From: Misgurnus anguillicaudatus
Taxonomy: Eukaryota; Chordata; Actinopteri; Cypriniformes; Cobitidae
DNA length: 64,000 nt
Assembly (NCBI RefSeq): GCF_027580225.2
Contig: NC_073354.2
Location: forward strand, 22,589,001 to 22,653,000
Direction of reading: 5' to 3'
The position numbers and the translations under genes are program-made. A model generated the notes under the pieces. It was not told the origin of the DNA, did not search any database, and saw only the letters and a list, made by a program, of their open reading frames with translations. Of the stretch, positions 1-12,850 are shown in pieces; positions within the stretch are counted from its first letter, which is position 1; the number at the start of each line of letters is the position of its first letter.

Positions 1-139
1 GTAATTACATGAAAATGAGTGACCAGAGCTTCATTAAAAGTAATTTTGTGTTCCACAGAAGAAAGAATGTCATGGGTTTATAACAACATCTGGGTATATG
101 GAAGTAAATTATGACAAAATGATCATATTTTGGTGAACG
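1..139 (-). repeat. Fragment of dispersed TTAA-type fish MITE
   Basis: The stretch with a tttgtgttccacagaagaaa core followed by a tgacaaaatgatcatatttt-like end matches, with divergence, the repeat copies at 6978 (opposite orientation) and 51826-51983 (same orientation). The terminal TTAAAGGG end is not preserved, so this is an old truncated copy. Seen by comparison within the window; the family identity is from general knowledge of cyprinid repeats. Confidence 0.5.
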
Positions 140-814
140 ATTGTAATCTTTCATATAAAACAACAACAAAAGCAACAATCCCATGATTCCCATCCCATAT
201 TATAAACTGTAATGTTTGTTTTAAGCATTAAAACAAAGCTTCATATTGCCATTATATTCCTGACTATTTTCCACCATTACGGTTAGTGTAGTGCCATTTC
301 GGAGATTTACACTGACAAGAGGTCATATTCTGCACCTGTGATTCACCATTGTCATAATTAGTTAATGGTCTTGCCATGGCGGTGAAAGCAGAAGCTTCTC
401 GCTTCCTGAGTAAGTGCCATTAGAAGCCATCTGTGAGGTTCCTCTGTCCTTATGCCATAGAGCGTTTGTCATTGCTCTCCAAAAAATCATAGCACTGTTT
501 GAAATCCACTTCTACTGCCATTATCAGAGCCAGATGATATCAAAAGCTGCGCTTACACAGAATAAAATTTTAAGTGCCAGATATAAGCCACAAAAATATT
601 TTATTGCTCATGGCTGAAAGGCGGATAAACCATTAACGTTCATAAACTTTAATACTTTTAAAGTTGCCGGAAAACTTTATAGGCAGCAATCAGACCTGAC
701 TTGTTAAGAATTTTGGCATTTTAATGTTTTTCATGGTTTTTCAGAGCCCTTCCTAGCATTTTATTTTAAACTTCCAAGAGTATCTGCAAGTCCCCAAACT
801 TAAAAAGGCAGTCA
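140..814. other. No recognisable gene or repeat
   Basis: AT-rich intergenic sequence. The one 67-codon open frame (414-617) has no recognisable domain and no splice context that would make it an exon. Confidence 0.5.
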
Positions 815-988
815 TCGAGCTAATGCTTAAAGAATCAAGCTTGTAACCCAAAGGTCTGTGGTTTGAGTCTCACGGCTGGCGGGTTGACCACTGTACCGTG
901 TGTGTGTGTGTTCACTACTCCTTTAAATGAATTAAATGCAGAAGTCACATTTTGAGTATGATATACCATACTTGACAAAACATGATAT
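815..988 (+). repeat. tRNA-derived SINE fragment
   Basis: A pol III B-box-like sequence, ggtttgagtctc, lies at about 860-871, preceded by a degenerate A-box region. It is followed by a short TG run and a body (ttaaatgcag... gagtatg...accatacttg) of the type seen in fish tRNA-SINEs. The head is decayed and the tail is cut by the element starting near 989. Family assignment is from memory of fish SINE bodies and is moderate. Confidence 0.5.
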
Positions 989-2071
989 AGGGGTGCGCAG
1001 GGCAAAAACTAATGCAGGGTTAGTTATAACATGGACTGTTTACATTGTTGCACAAGGTTGAGTGTTTTGTTTTCCCAGTATTTTTTTTCACGCTGCCAAA
1101 AGACAATCTCCTGCAAATTATTGAAAATGTATTATGTTTATCCAGAGAGTTATTGATGAACGAATGTTTTGGTGGCATGTAAGTAAATCTTTTCGTCATA
1201 TGTTTTTTTCGGTTTCTAAGTTGGGTGTGTAAGATACCAAATCCAATGCTATGTCATATTAATCAGTATCTTGTTGACTAAAAATGCATAATTTTCAAAT
1301 ATGTCTGCAGCTCTTAGCAACTTTTTTGGTGGGCTTGAAAATATTTTGACCAAGCGGGGTTAATTGTAACACTGTGTTACAACTAACCCCTTAGCACTAA
1401 CGATATGAAAACAGCTAACTTTAGCATAATTCTTGCCGTTGTTTAAATGGCTACACAAAAATGATTGCTGGCTGCCAACAAAATAAATGTGCCTGTCTTA
1501 CCAAAAATCATGTGTCAAATTTATTTTTGTTCATATCTTTAATATTGATTGAATAAGGTCACCTCAAAGATTGAATTAAAAATGAAATGAATGACTAAAA
1601 CCAGACTTTGATTCTCATTATCTCAGAATTTGATTTTGAAACTGTAGTATGGTTATTACAGACTGGGTCACATATAAAAAATATTTTTTTCTCACATATT
1701 TAGACATTTGTATCCATTTATAATGGATCTATTGCTAGAAAAGGGCTGGATGAATGAATACAGTGTGGATACCTGTCTATTATAGACAGATATATAAACA
1801 ATATATAGACAAAGTAGTATTGAAATATTTGCCTGCAAACTTAATTTTTAGCAAGTGTTACAACTAACCCCCTGCCTGTTACAATTAACCCCACCTATGT
1901 GGTAAGTTGTAATGTTTGCACTTCTGTCACGTTTGGTGTAATTGTCCAAAAATGGTAAGTACTAGAAACAAACTTCAAATGTTTATTTGTAGCAAAGATG
2001 TGTGAGTTAACTGTGTAAAAATATAATTAATTAAAAACCAAAAAGCGTTAGGTTGTGCCCCGCTCTACCCT
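989..2071. mobile_element. Non-autonomous DNA transposon with imperfect TIRs
   Basis: The left end (ggggtgcgcagggcaaaaac, about 990) aligns imperfectly with the reverse complement of the right end (gttgtgccccgctctaccc, ending about 2070). Inside, the motif TGTTACAACTAACCCC and its complement recur at about 1355-1393 and 1856-1894, a subterminal-repeat pattern typical of transposase binding sites. There is no long open frame, so it is non-autonomous. The superfamily is not assigned. Confidence 0.5.
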
Positions 2072-3383
2072 ACTTTCAGTATCCAATAAAAATGCATGTT
2101 GATCACCTGGAAGAAATGTTAGTCAACAAGAGTCAAGTAAAGATTCAGTACTTGCTGACCAAGAGAAGCTTGCTGGTTAGAATCAGGAACACCAGTACAC
2201 CAGCATGCAACCCAATCTCAAGGCAACACAACATTTATGCTGGTGACCATCAATTCTGGTTTTGTCAGCAGGAATATCTGAACTGAAAGTACATGGAGTG
2301 AATAATCTGTACCTCAAGGCTTCTGGCATCTCAGTTTCAAGGTCAACTTAGATGTTGTGTAGAAAAAACATTATTGTAAAAGTTTTGGTGTATCTCTCAC
2401 TCTCAGTATAGTCTCTTGCCACATTGTCTCATAACAGCATGGACAGAACCAAAGAAAATAATGAATCACATCAAAAGTACAAATTTTCCTATTTTCAAAA
2501 GTTAAGGTTGCTTCGCAACTGTAGCTTTTATTAGATGTGTGTGCATGTGAGCTATTTTCAAAGCAATCAAACATTTTCAGAGTATTGCGGCCAAGACCTT
2601 TGACAGAGATTGGAGACCGTGAATCATGTGCAGTCCTGAGACAATAGCTCAGATTACACTGTAACCCTCAGGCTTGGACAAAGTAGTAATCAGTATGAAG
2701 TACCCGGCCGAGGTCATTTTGAGGCCTTCAGGATCTCTACGAGAACCTCTTGGATCACTACTAATTAACCGTGATTGGGGAAAGAGATTTTACAACGAGC
2801 CTACAGCTATATACTGTAATAGCTGTCCAGCAAACTTTAAAGACGGATAGGGTGTATATCTGAAATCTGTTTATATTTCCAGGATGATTTGGACTCCACC
2901 CTGGAATGGTGCGTTCACTTCCCTGGGCAAGGACATCCGCGAATGTGTGTGCTGCAGGCATTGAGACAGATAATCTAATCAGTCACTGATACCACAAAGA
3001 GGGAGCTCCCCATCACAGACAGGGAGGAATTAAAGCCTGTTTGATTTCTAACGTACTGCCATCATCTTCTTCTACTGTATTTACAGTATACACATATTAA
3101 CAACCACAGTACTTACAGTATAAACTTGCACAGTGTGATATATTTCTTGAAGTTCTGTACTTATATTATCCCAAAGAATTTGTAAACGCAGAGAAATTCC
3201 TATTTTAAATAATGGCTCATCTCTTGTCATTGTCCTAGGATATCCACTTTTAGAAACTGTTGTGTCTGGAAAAATTTTACAGACTATGAAAGATTAGAAA
3301 GAAATTAATCTTTTAAAAACCTTTGTGACCCGTGCTGCAAAATGAGTCGGAATGCGCATAGTGTAATTTTGAGCTACAGGCAA
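2072..3383. other. No recognisable gene or repeat
   Basis: Unique-looking sequence with only short unrelated open frames (for example 2053-2286, 2371-2574, 2761-2961), none with a recognisable domain. Confidence 0.45.
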
Positions 3384-4715
3384 ACTGTAAAAAAAAAAAT
3401 CTGTAGAAATTACAGTGCTACCTGCAGCCGGTTGGCGGTAATTTAAATGAATATTCCATTTTCTTAAAAGAAAAATCCAGATAATTTACTCACCACCATG
3501 TTATGCAAAATGTTGATGTCTTTCTTTGTTTAGTCCAGAAGAAATTATGTTTTTTGAGGAAGGCATTGCGGGATTTTTCTCATTTTGATGGACTTTAATG
3601 GAGCCCAACATTTGGTGCTTGGCTCAACACTTGGCAGTTTTTTTCAACGGAGTTTCAAAGAACAGTCCCAAACGAGGCATAAGGGTCTTGTCTGGCGAAA
3701 CGATTGTCATTTTTGACAAGAAAAATAAAAAATATATACTTTAAAACCACAACTTTTCGTCTAGGTCCGGTCCAGCGAGACCTAACGAAAATGCATAGTG
3801 ACGTAGGGAGGTCACGTGTACATATATAAAACGCACATTTGCGGACCATTTTAAATAATAAACTGCCACAAAGACATTAATTAGTATCAGCTGACATACA
3901 ACAACATAGGAACGCTCCTCTTTCAAGACGCTTGTAAACACTGGGGCGGAGTTTCGCGTTTGTGCTCTGTGACCTCTTGACGTCATGGCGTATTGCGTGG
4001 GGTCAGCTGGCGAATCACGAACGGATCTACATGACGAGAAGTTTTGCTTTAAAAGTGTATATATGTTATTTTTATTGTCAAAAATTACAAAAGTTTTGCT
4101 AGAAAATACCCTTATGCCTCGTTTGGGATTGTTTATAGTCCTTTGAAACTCCGTTGAAAAAAGTGTTAAGTGTTAAGCATTAAATGTTGGGCTCTATTAA
4201 AGTCCATTCAAGTTGGAGAAATCCTGCGGTGTTTTCCTCAAAAACCATAATTTCTTCTCGACTGAACAAAGACATCAACATTTTGGATGACACGGTGGTA
4301 AGTAAATTATCTGGATTTTTCTTTTAAGAAAATGGACTCATCCTTTAACGTAGATTTACATTTATGTTATTTACCGGCAACATTTTGTTCAAAGTTAAAT
4401 GAACATTAAACATTTACAAGTCTTTGTATTTACAGAGTAAAACTAAAATAACAGCATAAAGCAAAGCATTCTGGGAACCAGAAATCATCAGTCAACCTTT
4501 TTCTGTTTTTTTGCTTCAGATTTTGTTTCCCAGAATGTTTTGCTTGATGCTGTTCTTTTACGTTTGACTCTGTAAAGACAAAGACTTGCAAACGTTCAAT
4601 GTTCATTTAACTCTGAACAAAATGTTGCCAGCAAAAAACATAAATTTAAATCTACGGTAAATTACCGGCAACCAGCTGCAAGTAACACTGTAATTTCTAC
4701 GGGATTTTTTACAGT
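3384..4715. mobile_element. Foldback element split by a second foldback
   Basis: The ends ACTGTAAAAAA (3384) and TTTTTTACAGT (to 4715) are inverted. The arms match over more than 150 bp each: the left-arm segment after 4348 (ttaccggcaacattttgttc, near 4370) mirrors the right arm (near 4615-4680), and both contain the paired cattctgggaa / ttcccagaatg core. Removing the inner element 3443-4348 restores a continuous left arm. No coding capacity. Confidence 0.75.
3443..4348. mobile_element. TTAA-bounded foldback element, copy 1
   Basis: TTAA lies at both boundaries (3443-3446, 4345-4348). Long imperfect inverted arms share caacattttg...gatgtc, ttttcctcaaaaa and cccaaacgaggcataagggt segments. Copies with the same layout lie at 46718-47570 and 52575-53431. 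The central region contains TGACGTCA at 3978-3985. Short open frames inside (3655-3849, 3741-3986) are not genes. TTAA targeting suggests piggyBac-like mobilisation, which is an inference. Confidence 0.75.
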
Positions 4716-6977
4716 GTATTGATTTTGGTCGAAATTGAGGTTTTCATAAAAATAAGTACATTAAGCCCTTGTCTAGCGATCCTTATGATCAATAAACATT
4801 TAAAATGATCTTTATTTGAACTTTTCTGAGAGGTGTACCATCCTAAATTCTTAATCTTATACAAAGATGCGTGAATCCACATGCGCGTCTGACATTTTGG
4901 TTTTCGGTTTTGAAAACATGCAAGAATTAGAAAATAATGTTGATGTTAAAAGAGTTATTACGAGCGATAAGATATGAAAAGAATCTTCCTCTTGCTGACT
5001 GACAGTTCCGAAGCATGCAAACAGATGCACAAGCCGCTACCCCGAATATATATACCCAGAATTTTAAAAATATCTATTTTGTCAAGAATTTACACAGATA
5101 TAATCTGTAATGTCTTAAGTGAATGTTTAGTTATCTGTTGGGGAAAATATCTGATTATATCTGATCTCATTATATTAGATCCTTGCATTACAGTAGATCT
5201 TAAAGCTGATTTTTTTTGTCTGTCTCAATGTCAATCAAACAATAAAAGAAAGAAAAAGGGTTTGCGTATATTTTTCTTATAGAAATTGTTTTTGACTTTG
5301 TGTGTGCCAAATCTATTAGTTTTACCTGTGATTTTAAGGTATGTATGCAGTGATTTTGTTTCTGAACCTTTAAAAATCGTTATCTCGATATTTCTTAAAA
5401 TTGACTTTGCTTACTCTGTCAACTTCAAACAGGTATAGCTCTGTCATTTTTGTCAGATTTCAACAAATCATACATAAATTTGAAGTTTTTTATTAGAGAA
5501 TGTCAAAATATTTATAACTCGTTTTTTTTAAATGCCAGCACGGGTCACCTTTAATTGAAAGTTTCTTTGGGGAACAAAAATGGTTCTTTTATAAGGCAAC
5601 ACAGTAAAGAATCCCTTTTAGTACCTTAATATTTAAAAACCCACAGCATTTCCACATCATTTCCTAAACAATCCAATAGTTTAATTAAAAGTAATTGCAA
5701 TAAAAAAATTTAAAGACAACATTGGCAATGCTCAATGATATTTGTTATAATAAATGGAACACATTTCTGCTTTTACCATCAAATAAAGGCTACTTTAACC
5801 CACTGATATAGGGCCTTAAGGATACATAAGACAAAATGTTCGGCAAGCACTATTCTAACAGAAACATTTCATTTATTACTAAGGGAGAACATAAAACAAT
5901 TACAGCTTTTCAACAAAACAGACACAGATGCAAAGACACAGATCTCTGTACGCTGTCCAGGTTATCATCCACAGACTGCCTATTACATTCCTCAGATTTA
6001 ACACAGGCACTGGACATTCGAAAAATGCACGTTTCAGCAGCCTCTCACCACTATAGCGCACATGGCCCTTATCTGCCACTGTGGAGGAAAGTTAACAAAG
6101 TGAGGAAATGGCTCACTAGGATGTGTCTTCCTGCAATGCTGGGGGAAAAGTTCATATATATTTTTTCTCTCGAATCATTCAGGTTACAATTTTGGTAACG
6201 CATATGGAGCACCTGTGACCCTGTTTACACCTTGCATTAACATCCATCTCCAATGGTGACATCTCAATCTGAGACATAATATACATTTTACTCCTGAAGG
6301 TAACATGGATCTGTGTCACCACCTGTGATACAGACCTATTACAGTTACTAGATTAAATCTAGCCACTTTTATGCTTTTTATGCTAAATCATTGGTTATAT
6401 ATTGAACATATCTAATAGATCACGCAACACAAAACTGTAATTTGTGTCGCTTTTAATAATAACAACAACGGGACTGCATTGTGTACTGCATTCCTGGAAT
6501 GTGCCATATATATGCGGTATAGTGCTGTCAATGTAATGCACTTTTCTGGTAAGCATTTTGTGGGTTCAGTTTTTTAATCATATACCTGGCACATCCAGTG
6601 CTGCCATCAGCAGATTCATCCTAAGCCGAAGAGGTGCTTCAACATTTTATTCAGTGCAGAGTAATGGAGCTCCTCCAACACCAATGCGGTCAGGTCACCT
6701 AATGGACCACGGATCCATTAGACTAAAAACAGGCTCCGACAAACTTCACCTTGTACATTTTCCAGGACATAAAATCCTTCCCTCTATAGGCACTTTACAG
6801 CTGTAACTACTCGTACAACTACTACTAACTACTACTGTACGTTCAAGAAATGTATGTGTTATGTTTTAGTATAGCAAGGGATGAACTTTATACATGCATT
6901 TAAGAATAACTCCATTACCAATGTCCGATGTAATGCATTGGCCTAAAAGCACATTTCTATTTGCAGAAAAAAATAAT
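4716..6977. other. No recognisable gene or repeat
   Basis: AT-rich. Open frames 4974-5282 (102 codons) and 5836-6198 (120 codons) show no known motif, signal peptide or splice-supported structure and are most likely chance. Confidence 0.4.
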
Positions 6978-7205
6978 TTAAAGGGATAGTTCACCTAAAA
7001 ATGAAAATTCTGTCATCATTTACTTACTCTCATGTTGTTACAAACCTGTATAAATTTCTTTGCTCTGATGAACACAAAAGAAGATATTTTTAGAAATGTT
7101 TGTAACCAAACCGATAATGAGCTCCATTCACTTCCATAATATGAAAAAAGAATACCATGAAAGTGAATGGGTTCATGAATGGGGCTTCATCCCCAATGGT
7201 TTACA
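6978..7205 (+). repeat. TTAA-type fish MITE, left end
   Basis: Begins TTAAAGGGATAGTTCACCTA and continues through the conserved tgaaaattctgtcatcattt core to a paired gaatgggttcatgaatgggg end. The same family appears at 1-139, 22469, 23322-24292 and 51826-51983. No coding capacity. Confidence 0.7.
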
Positions 7206-7974
7206 GCTTGTTACACCACAGGAACCACCAGTATAAAAGTGAGGCCTGATAACCCTGATAAATCAACAGCATTATCATTTTCCTCTGTACATGTGTGAAT
7301 TATGCAATTTTTAGCTTTAAGCTGTGTTCTTTAATATAATGCCATTAGCCATCCTAAAAGTCATGTCATTTGCAAGACAAACAATTATACACTAACCTGT
7401 TATTAAGCATGGCTGCACCCGTCTGCACAATAAGAATAACCCTTTTGTAACACGCAACAGTAATGCACTGTCCCAGCATTTGAATATTCGTCAGCATGTG
7501 TGTATCTGTATATGCATGTGCGTACGCAGACGCCCGGAGCACTACAGCTGTGCGGTGACCCCAAACAGTGTTTTGCATGTATGCCTGCAGTTTGCAGATA
7601 CAACTAGACTGACAGGGTAGCTAAAAGGGCAGATAGAGGATAACATGCAAACTGTTCAGGATTATTAGCAAGCTTCTATTGTTGAGCAAAACACATAGGT
7701 AAATGTGCAAGCTTTTTTGCCTGGAGCTTCACGGTGAAGTGGTGTAGTCTGAAACATCTGATGAATAAAGAAACAGTCAGCATTGGGAGAACAGTTAGTA
7801 AAACAGTTAGTAAAGGGCACGATTGTTCAATTTTAACAACCGCGCGAATTTTAGGGTTAATGAAGAATGGATAAAAGCTAAGTAGTTTTTATCAACCTGG
7901 CCATTTTTATTATAAAGGGGTCGTATAACAAATATTTCACACTTGAGAATCGGCAATTAGTCTTTCAAATTTTG
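7206..7974. other. No recognisable gene or repeat
   Basis: Two overlapping minus-strand open frames near 7366-7603 have no recognisable domain. Confidence 0.45.
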
Positions 7975-9231
7975 TTAAAAGAGCACCTATTTCATTGCCA
8001 AAAACGTTATTTTGTGTATTTGGTACAATGTGTTCACGTGGTTTATGGTTAAAAAAACACATTGTTTTCCACATACCATAGATTTTTGTAGCTCCAGATT
8101 TCACTCTCTTCCTGAAACGCAGGGACTTGAAAAGCGCTGTGTCCCTGATTGGTCAACTAATCCGTACGTTGTGATTGGCCTGAATACCTCTGACGTCAGC
8201 CGGAAATGTGATGCTCCTTACCATGTTTGAAAGATTCAGTTGCTAACAGGAGTTAACTTACAGGCTGTGAGTCTGCAGAGAGATAAATTATGATAATGTC
8301 GGTCTGGTCTACATCACCAATCCCAGGAAGTAAACTGTTGCCAACAATCCGTGTGTTTGTTGTAGTCCAAGAAAAGAAATTTACGTTGGAGACGATAACT
8401 CGCAACATTGTTTATTTTGGGGTTTGTACCTTTTGCATACCATTACCATGTACTAATACACACTTACACACCAACAGAAATTTAAAAACGTGAAACGGAC
8501 AATTGATGAATATCAGTCATGTGACCTTTTACGTCTTTCCAGTTGCCTGCCGCCATCTTGAGTACCTACCGAGTACCAGTAGGCTACTTTGCTCAAAGTA
8601 TCACCTGGATCTCTACACATGAACGCGAGCACTAAGAACATTGTTTGTGTACACTGAGTTTACTAAAAAGAAAGGTTTTGAACAACTGACTTTGGCTGTT
8701 ATGGTGTCCGTTCGCCATCTTTGCCAGACAAAAAGAATCGATTTCCGAATGTGAATGAATGAATCTCATATGAGTTTCCTTTGTCAAAAGGTCAATATTG
8801 TTTTTCACTTGCGACAAAACAACGAATCATCCGTGCATTTATATGTAACTATGCTTAAGGAGCTATCCATCTTTACTCTCCTCCCTCCTTACGTCGCATT
8901 CGGAGATCGATACATCTTGACTGGCAAGATGGAGGCAAGCGGACACCAAAACAGTGAAAGTCAGTTGCTCAAAACCTTCTTTTTAGTAAACTCTGTGTAC
9001 ACAAACAATGTTCTCAATGTTGGAGTTCACGTGTAGAGACACAGGTGATACTTCGGGCAAAGTATCATGTTGTGTCGAGCCTTCTTAGTGTTGTAAAAAT
9101 AGCGATTTTGATGCTCACAACATATTGAAGGCATAGCTTCTAGTTCTTTTGCGACCACTTCAGGTACCCAAAATGGCAGAAGACAAGACGTGAGTGAGGT
9201 CAGCTGATATTCATGAATAGGTGCTCTTTAA
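7975..9231. mobile_element. TTAA-bounded element with GAGCACCTATT termini and internal foldback
   Basis: The left end TTAAAAGAGCACCTATT (7975) and right end AATAGGTGCTCTTTAA (to 9231) are inverted. An internal hairpin pairs about 8590-8735 with about 8925-9075: the arms share ctttgctcaaagtatcacct, ttgtttgtgtacac and ttactaaaaagaaaggtttt segments. The open frames at 8012-8230, 8755-9036 and 8632-8817 come from this element and are not host genes. Confidence 0.7.
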
Positions 9232-9800
9232 GGCTTGTTGCTGCTATCTACAGTCAAATTTTATCCCATTTAAACTCAAGTTCTCATACTTTCTTAGAAG
9301 AAACTTTGCCAAAAAAAGTGCCTCCACCTTTAAAATGTGCTTCCATTAGTGTAAGTACTGCATAAATATGTCCTCCTCTCATAAAAGGGCTTGGCTTGGT
9401 GCCTGCTCTTCACAGTCTGTGGGTTTGTCTTACGTTGTGACAGTGTTATATTTTGAGCCAAGCACACTTTTTCCTTGAGAAATGACATGAGGAAATCCAT
9501 TCCTTGCCAAACTGCCCTGTAGGTTTCACAGAGAAGTAATTGTCTCTTAGCGAAGGGCGGGACACTATTCTCTTAAGAAAATGAACAAATGGCTTTGTGT
9601 AGAGAAGGAAATCATTAACCCAAAGCAAAGACATCAGAACACCTCCATTAGAAAATTAGCTGATAACTCGCTTAATCAACAAAGAGGATTTTGTCGCTGA
9701 AGAACTCGAACCAGATGCGCTTCAATATTTCTTCGAGTATTGGGACAGAACCGGATTAGCTGATGACTGGAAATGCAAATGACTAGATCTCTTATCCTGG
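9232..9800. other. No recognisable gene or repeat
   Basis: Short flank between two elements; the 62-codon minus frame at 9446-9634 has no recognisable domain. Confidence 0.45.
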
Positions 9801-11000
9801 CACCTGGTCACTTCATGTGTTTTCTCTGATCGGATAGCTATCTGATTTGTTAAAACTGTTCCATTTACATTTGACCACATAATGCGTCTTGGCAAAATGG
9901 ATATGAATCCGATCTTCTACTACCGCGCAAAATGCAAATACACTATTCATTACTCCGCCTTAAAAAACTTAAGACGACGTTTATGCAACAAAAGGCGGCA
10001 CATACTGTACATTGTACTGTATGTTGGGCAGGGGACGCTTGTCTTCTTGCTCGGCATGAACTGGAGCGCGCAGTCCAAGCAGTAGGAGAGTTACGGCGCG
10101 GTGATTTAACGTACAGGTCTATGACGAGGAAAAGCATTCACAAAACTCACTCTCAAAGTTTTCTTTCTTTGTTAAATGTCATTCGAGTTTAGACTCTTTT
10201 ATTGGTTCTAGGAAGCTTTTTACCTGCTGTTGTCACTCCCACAGATATGTATAAAGGCTAGATGTGTTACGGCGGAGTCTCTAACCTCATCACCTGGCGG
10301 CCATCTTACCACAGGCAGCTCGTTAACTCGTAGCATTGAGTTTGAATGGTGCACATACTTTTAAATGACCATACTGTAACTTGCTAAATTTTCTACCAAT
10401 TTTCAAACGGTTTGGTTTCTTAAAAACGTTATTAGCGTGGCTATAACTATGGATGCTTTAACATGTTACGTTTTTTATTATAACTATGCAGTGTCATAGG
10501 TACATCTTTGACATTTATATCAAACCAAACCGTTTGAAAATCGGTAGAAAATTTATGGCAAGTTAAAAGTAATTTAAAAGTACCTGCACCATTAAACTCA
10601 ATGCTACGAGTGAGCGAGCTGCCATTGGTAAGATGGCCGCCAAATGTGGACGTTCCACTCAATTGGCCAGCAGCAGGGGCGAGAAATTTAGCCTTTATAC
10701 ATATCTATGGTCACTCCATAAAGCAGCGAGCATGTCGTCTTTGTTTGTTTGCTGGCTAACTTCTGGGTGACGTGTTTACGTTTGGGAGGAGTTATGCAGT
10801 GACATTATGTGGTTTCATCAACCAGATGTATTTACACTTGTCTAGTTTCGTCTGAAATTCGTCCCACACCACCTCCTGAAGTGGTTTGAGCGATCGTATT
10901 TAAATCTGTCTCGAAAACGTTTCAGAGGGCATTTACACCTGGTCGTTTTACGATCAGATAGCTATCCGATCAGAGAAAATGCATTGAAGTGACCAGGTCT
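9801..11000. mobile_element. Inverted-repeat DNA element
   Basis: The left end acctggtcacttcatg...ctgatcggatagctatc (9802-9860) and right end gatagctatccgatcagaga...gaagtgaccaggt (to about 11000) are inverted. It contains a second foldback at 10234-10717. Sequences such as 9882-10192 are open by chance. No transposase recognised. Confidence 0.65.
10234..10717. mobile_element. Nested foldback element
   Basis: The left arm from cacagatatgtataaaggct pairs with the right arm agcctttatacatatctatg. Inner arms pair cgtagcattgagtttgaatg with cattaaactcaatgctacg, and ttctaccaattttcaaacgg with ccgtttgaaaatcggtagaa. It sits inside the element 9801-11000. Confidence 0.7.
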
Positions 11001-11584
11001 AAAAAGTCCCATGTAGTTTGAAGCGGATTTGGAAATCATTTTAATGTGATTGTAATGTGTTTGTATTTTTAAAGCGCATCGTGTTTCAATAGCGCCAAAG
11101 TCAAATCACTTCAATCCATTACGATGACTTTTAAAATCACCATCTAGGCACAATCTATAAGGTCGCAATGCTTTTGGAAGAATTTTTTTGTAATAACAAT
11201 CAAATCTATGACGCTATCATTCCCGGAACACATTTGATCATTCTTAACCTTTTCTTCCCAAGACACTTACAACTTATTTATGAAAATGCAACTGTCCAAA
11301 CCGCACTGTTCAGGCGTTCATTGTGGCAAACCAGAGTCCTCGCTTCAACATGTGGCTTTGATAAGTCTGTGGCTCCCGGAGTTTTGCGATCTAAATGGGA
11401 GTTTTGGGATCAGCGAGAAAACATTTGCATGGACAGAGCTGCGCAGCATTTTCCATGAGCGAGCGTCATGAACTGAGGTGAAAATCTTTTCCCATTTGTA
11501 ACTGGCCTGCTCTATTCTCCTAACTGCAATTATGTACAGAGTTACAGGAACTTTGGAAAATATAAGATATTCTAGCTGTTCCTG
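11001..11584. other. No recognisable gene or repeat
   Basis: Contains a 96-codon plus-strand open frame (11168-11458) without a recognisable domain or splice sites that would join it to anything. Confidence 0.4.
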
Positions 11585-11635
11585 TAAGCAGCTTAAATTT
11601 GGATAAAAGCATCTACCAAACGCAAATGTAAAAAC
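11585..11635 (+). repeat. SINE 3' tail fragment
   Basis: The sequence around ttggataaaagcatctacca followed by aacgcaaatgtaaa matches the dispersed fish SINE tail also seen at 49876 (plus) and, reversed, at 12236, 28151, 39465 and 57975. Confidence 0.55.
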
Positions 11636-12235
11636 TTAATCCAAAATACAGTACATACAGTAAAATCTACTTGCCATTTTACTGTATACAGTATATACAG
11701 ATACAACTCCCTCCAGACCAGATCTCTCATTCCAGTAGTGAAGCAAGTGTGATCTGTCCTACCAGGGCTGAAGGTGACTGGTGTATAAAGACGCTGCGGG
11801 CGGTGGATCAAACAGGGCCAGGGGAAGGGTAGACAATGCAGCTGGGTGCTTGGGCTTTAGGCCCCAGGCAACAGGATCCCAGGTGGGACAAGTTTTGGCT
11901 GGCTGGAGTAGAGAGTGCTGGCTGTCTCTTGGGCTCGTGCCCTGTTGCAGGTAGTTCAGCCATCTTGCCTGAAGAGCAAAAAGGGATGAAAGGCAAGCAC
12001 ACAGATGTCGCCCCTGCTGGGGACCGCAAGCCCAGCCAGGAAATGTCATGTTTAGCAGCTGGTATGAAGCCTCCCCTCATTTTTGTCTCTCTCTCCCAGA
12101 CCCTTTTGCCCCTTCATCCACTCATCATCAACAAATACACGTTTATTATACCGTATTTAGATAAAGAAGTGTAATTCTGATTGATAATGTTTTGTTCAAA
12201 TATGATTTACTTTATTTATAGACCACTTTTTCACA
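11636..12235. other. Unassigned, somewhat GC-rich stretch
   Basis: Open frames overlap on both strands (11759-12080 minus, 11836-12174 plus), reflecting higher GC and few stops. No domain recognised, and none is preferred over the others. Confidence 0.4.
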
Positions 12236-12345
12236 TACATTTACATGAATGAAATTGGCAGATGCTTTTATCCAAAGTGACTTCAAAGTAGTTTGACATT
12301 TACACAACGCTTTACCAATTGAGCTACAAGAACTTTTACAAATTG
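12236..12345 (-). repeat. tRNA-derived SINE, reverse orientation
   Basis: The SINE tail (acatttacatgaatgaaatt, ggcagatgcttttatccaaa) comes first, followed by tttaccaattgagctacaag, the complement of a tRNA-like 5' A-box region. The arrangement is a 3'-to-5' tRNA-SINE with an internal deletion. This copy links the isolated tails elsewhere in the window to a tRNA head. Confidence 0.65.
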
Positions 12346-12850
12346 TGAGAAAATTTAGATTTTTATTTGTTTGAGGTGCTTCATAAGTGAACATGGAATT
12401 TAGCAAACTGGTGTGGTCCTTGCAAATGTGTTCATCTAAGTAAAGTTTAGAGTGTAGGTCATAGAGGAGAAGCGGGCAGATGAGACTCCTGTGCCTGATG
12501 GTGTGGGTGGCAGCTGCACGGGCCAGACTGCTCTCTGTCTCACCCGAAGGGCGAAAAAGAGAGACAGAGAAACAGCATCTGTCTGACTTCCCCACGGACG
12601 CATCCCTTCTACCGCACCGGCCTGGCCAGGCTAAAATGGTACAGTAAGAAGGTCACCTCTACCTCTCATTCCCCGTTTTCTCTTCTCTAAACTGACCTGA
12701 CCTGCTGCAGCCCCCATTAGCCACCGTGCTCTTGGTTCTGTTGCTCAAGAGAACAGAAAGTATGACAGACAGGACGGATAGGAAAATTCCCTCCAGTAGT
12801 GGTTGTAGATTCCGACTAGTGTAGGTGTAAGAATTACAACTACAACAAAA
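12346..12850. other. No recognisable gene
   Basis: Minus-strand frames 12212-12595 and 12659-12949 have no recognisable domain; the first runs into the adjacent SINE. Confidence 0.4.

Noticed and set aside
815..900. Functional tRNA gene
   Set aside because: Only a B-box-like sequence is convincing; no cloverleaf can be drawn and a SINE body follows.
5836..6198. 120-codon plus frame
   Set aside because: No recognisable motif or splice context; plausible by chance in 64 kb.
11759..12174. Overlapping frames up to 112 codons on both strands
   Set aside because: Higher local GC leaves few stops; no domain, no splice logic and no preferred strand.
12212..12595. 127-codon minus frame
   Set aside because: Its C-terminal part runs into a reversed SINE; no domain.
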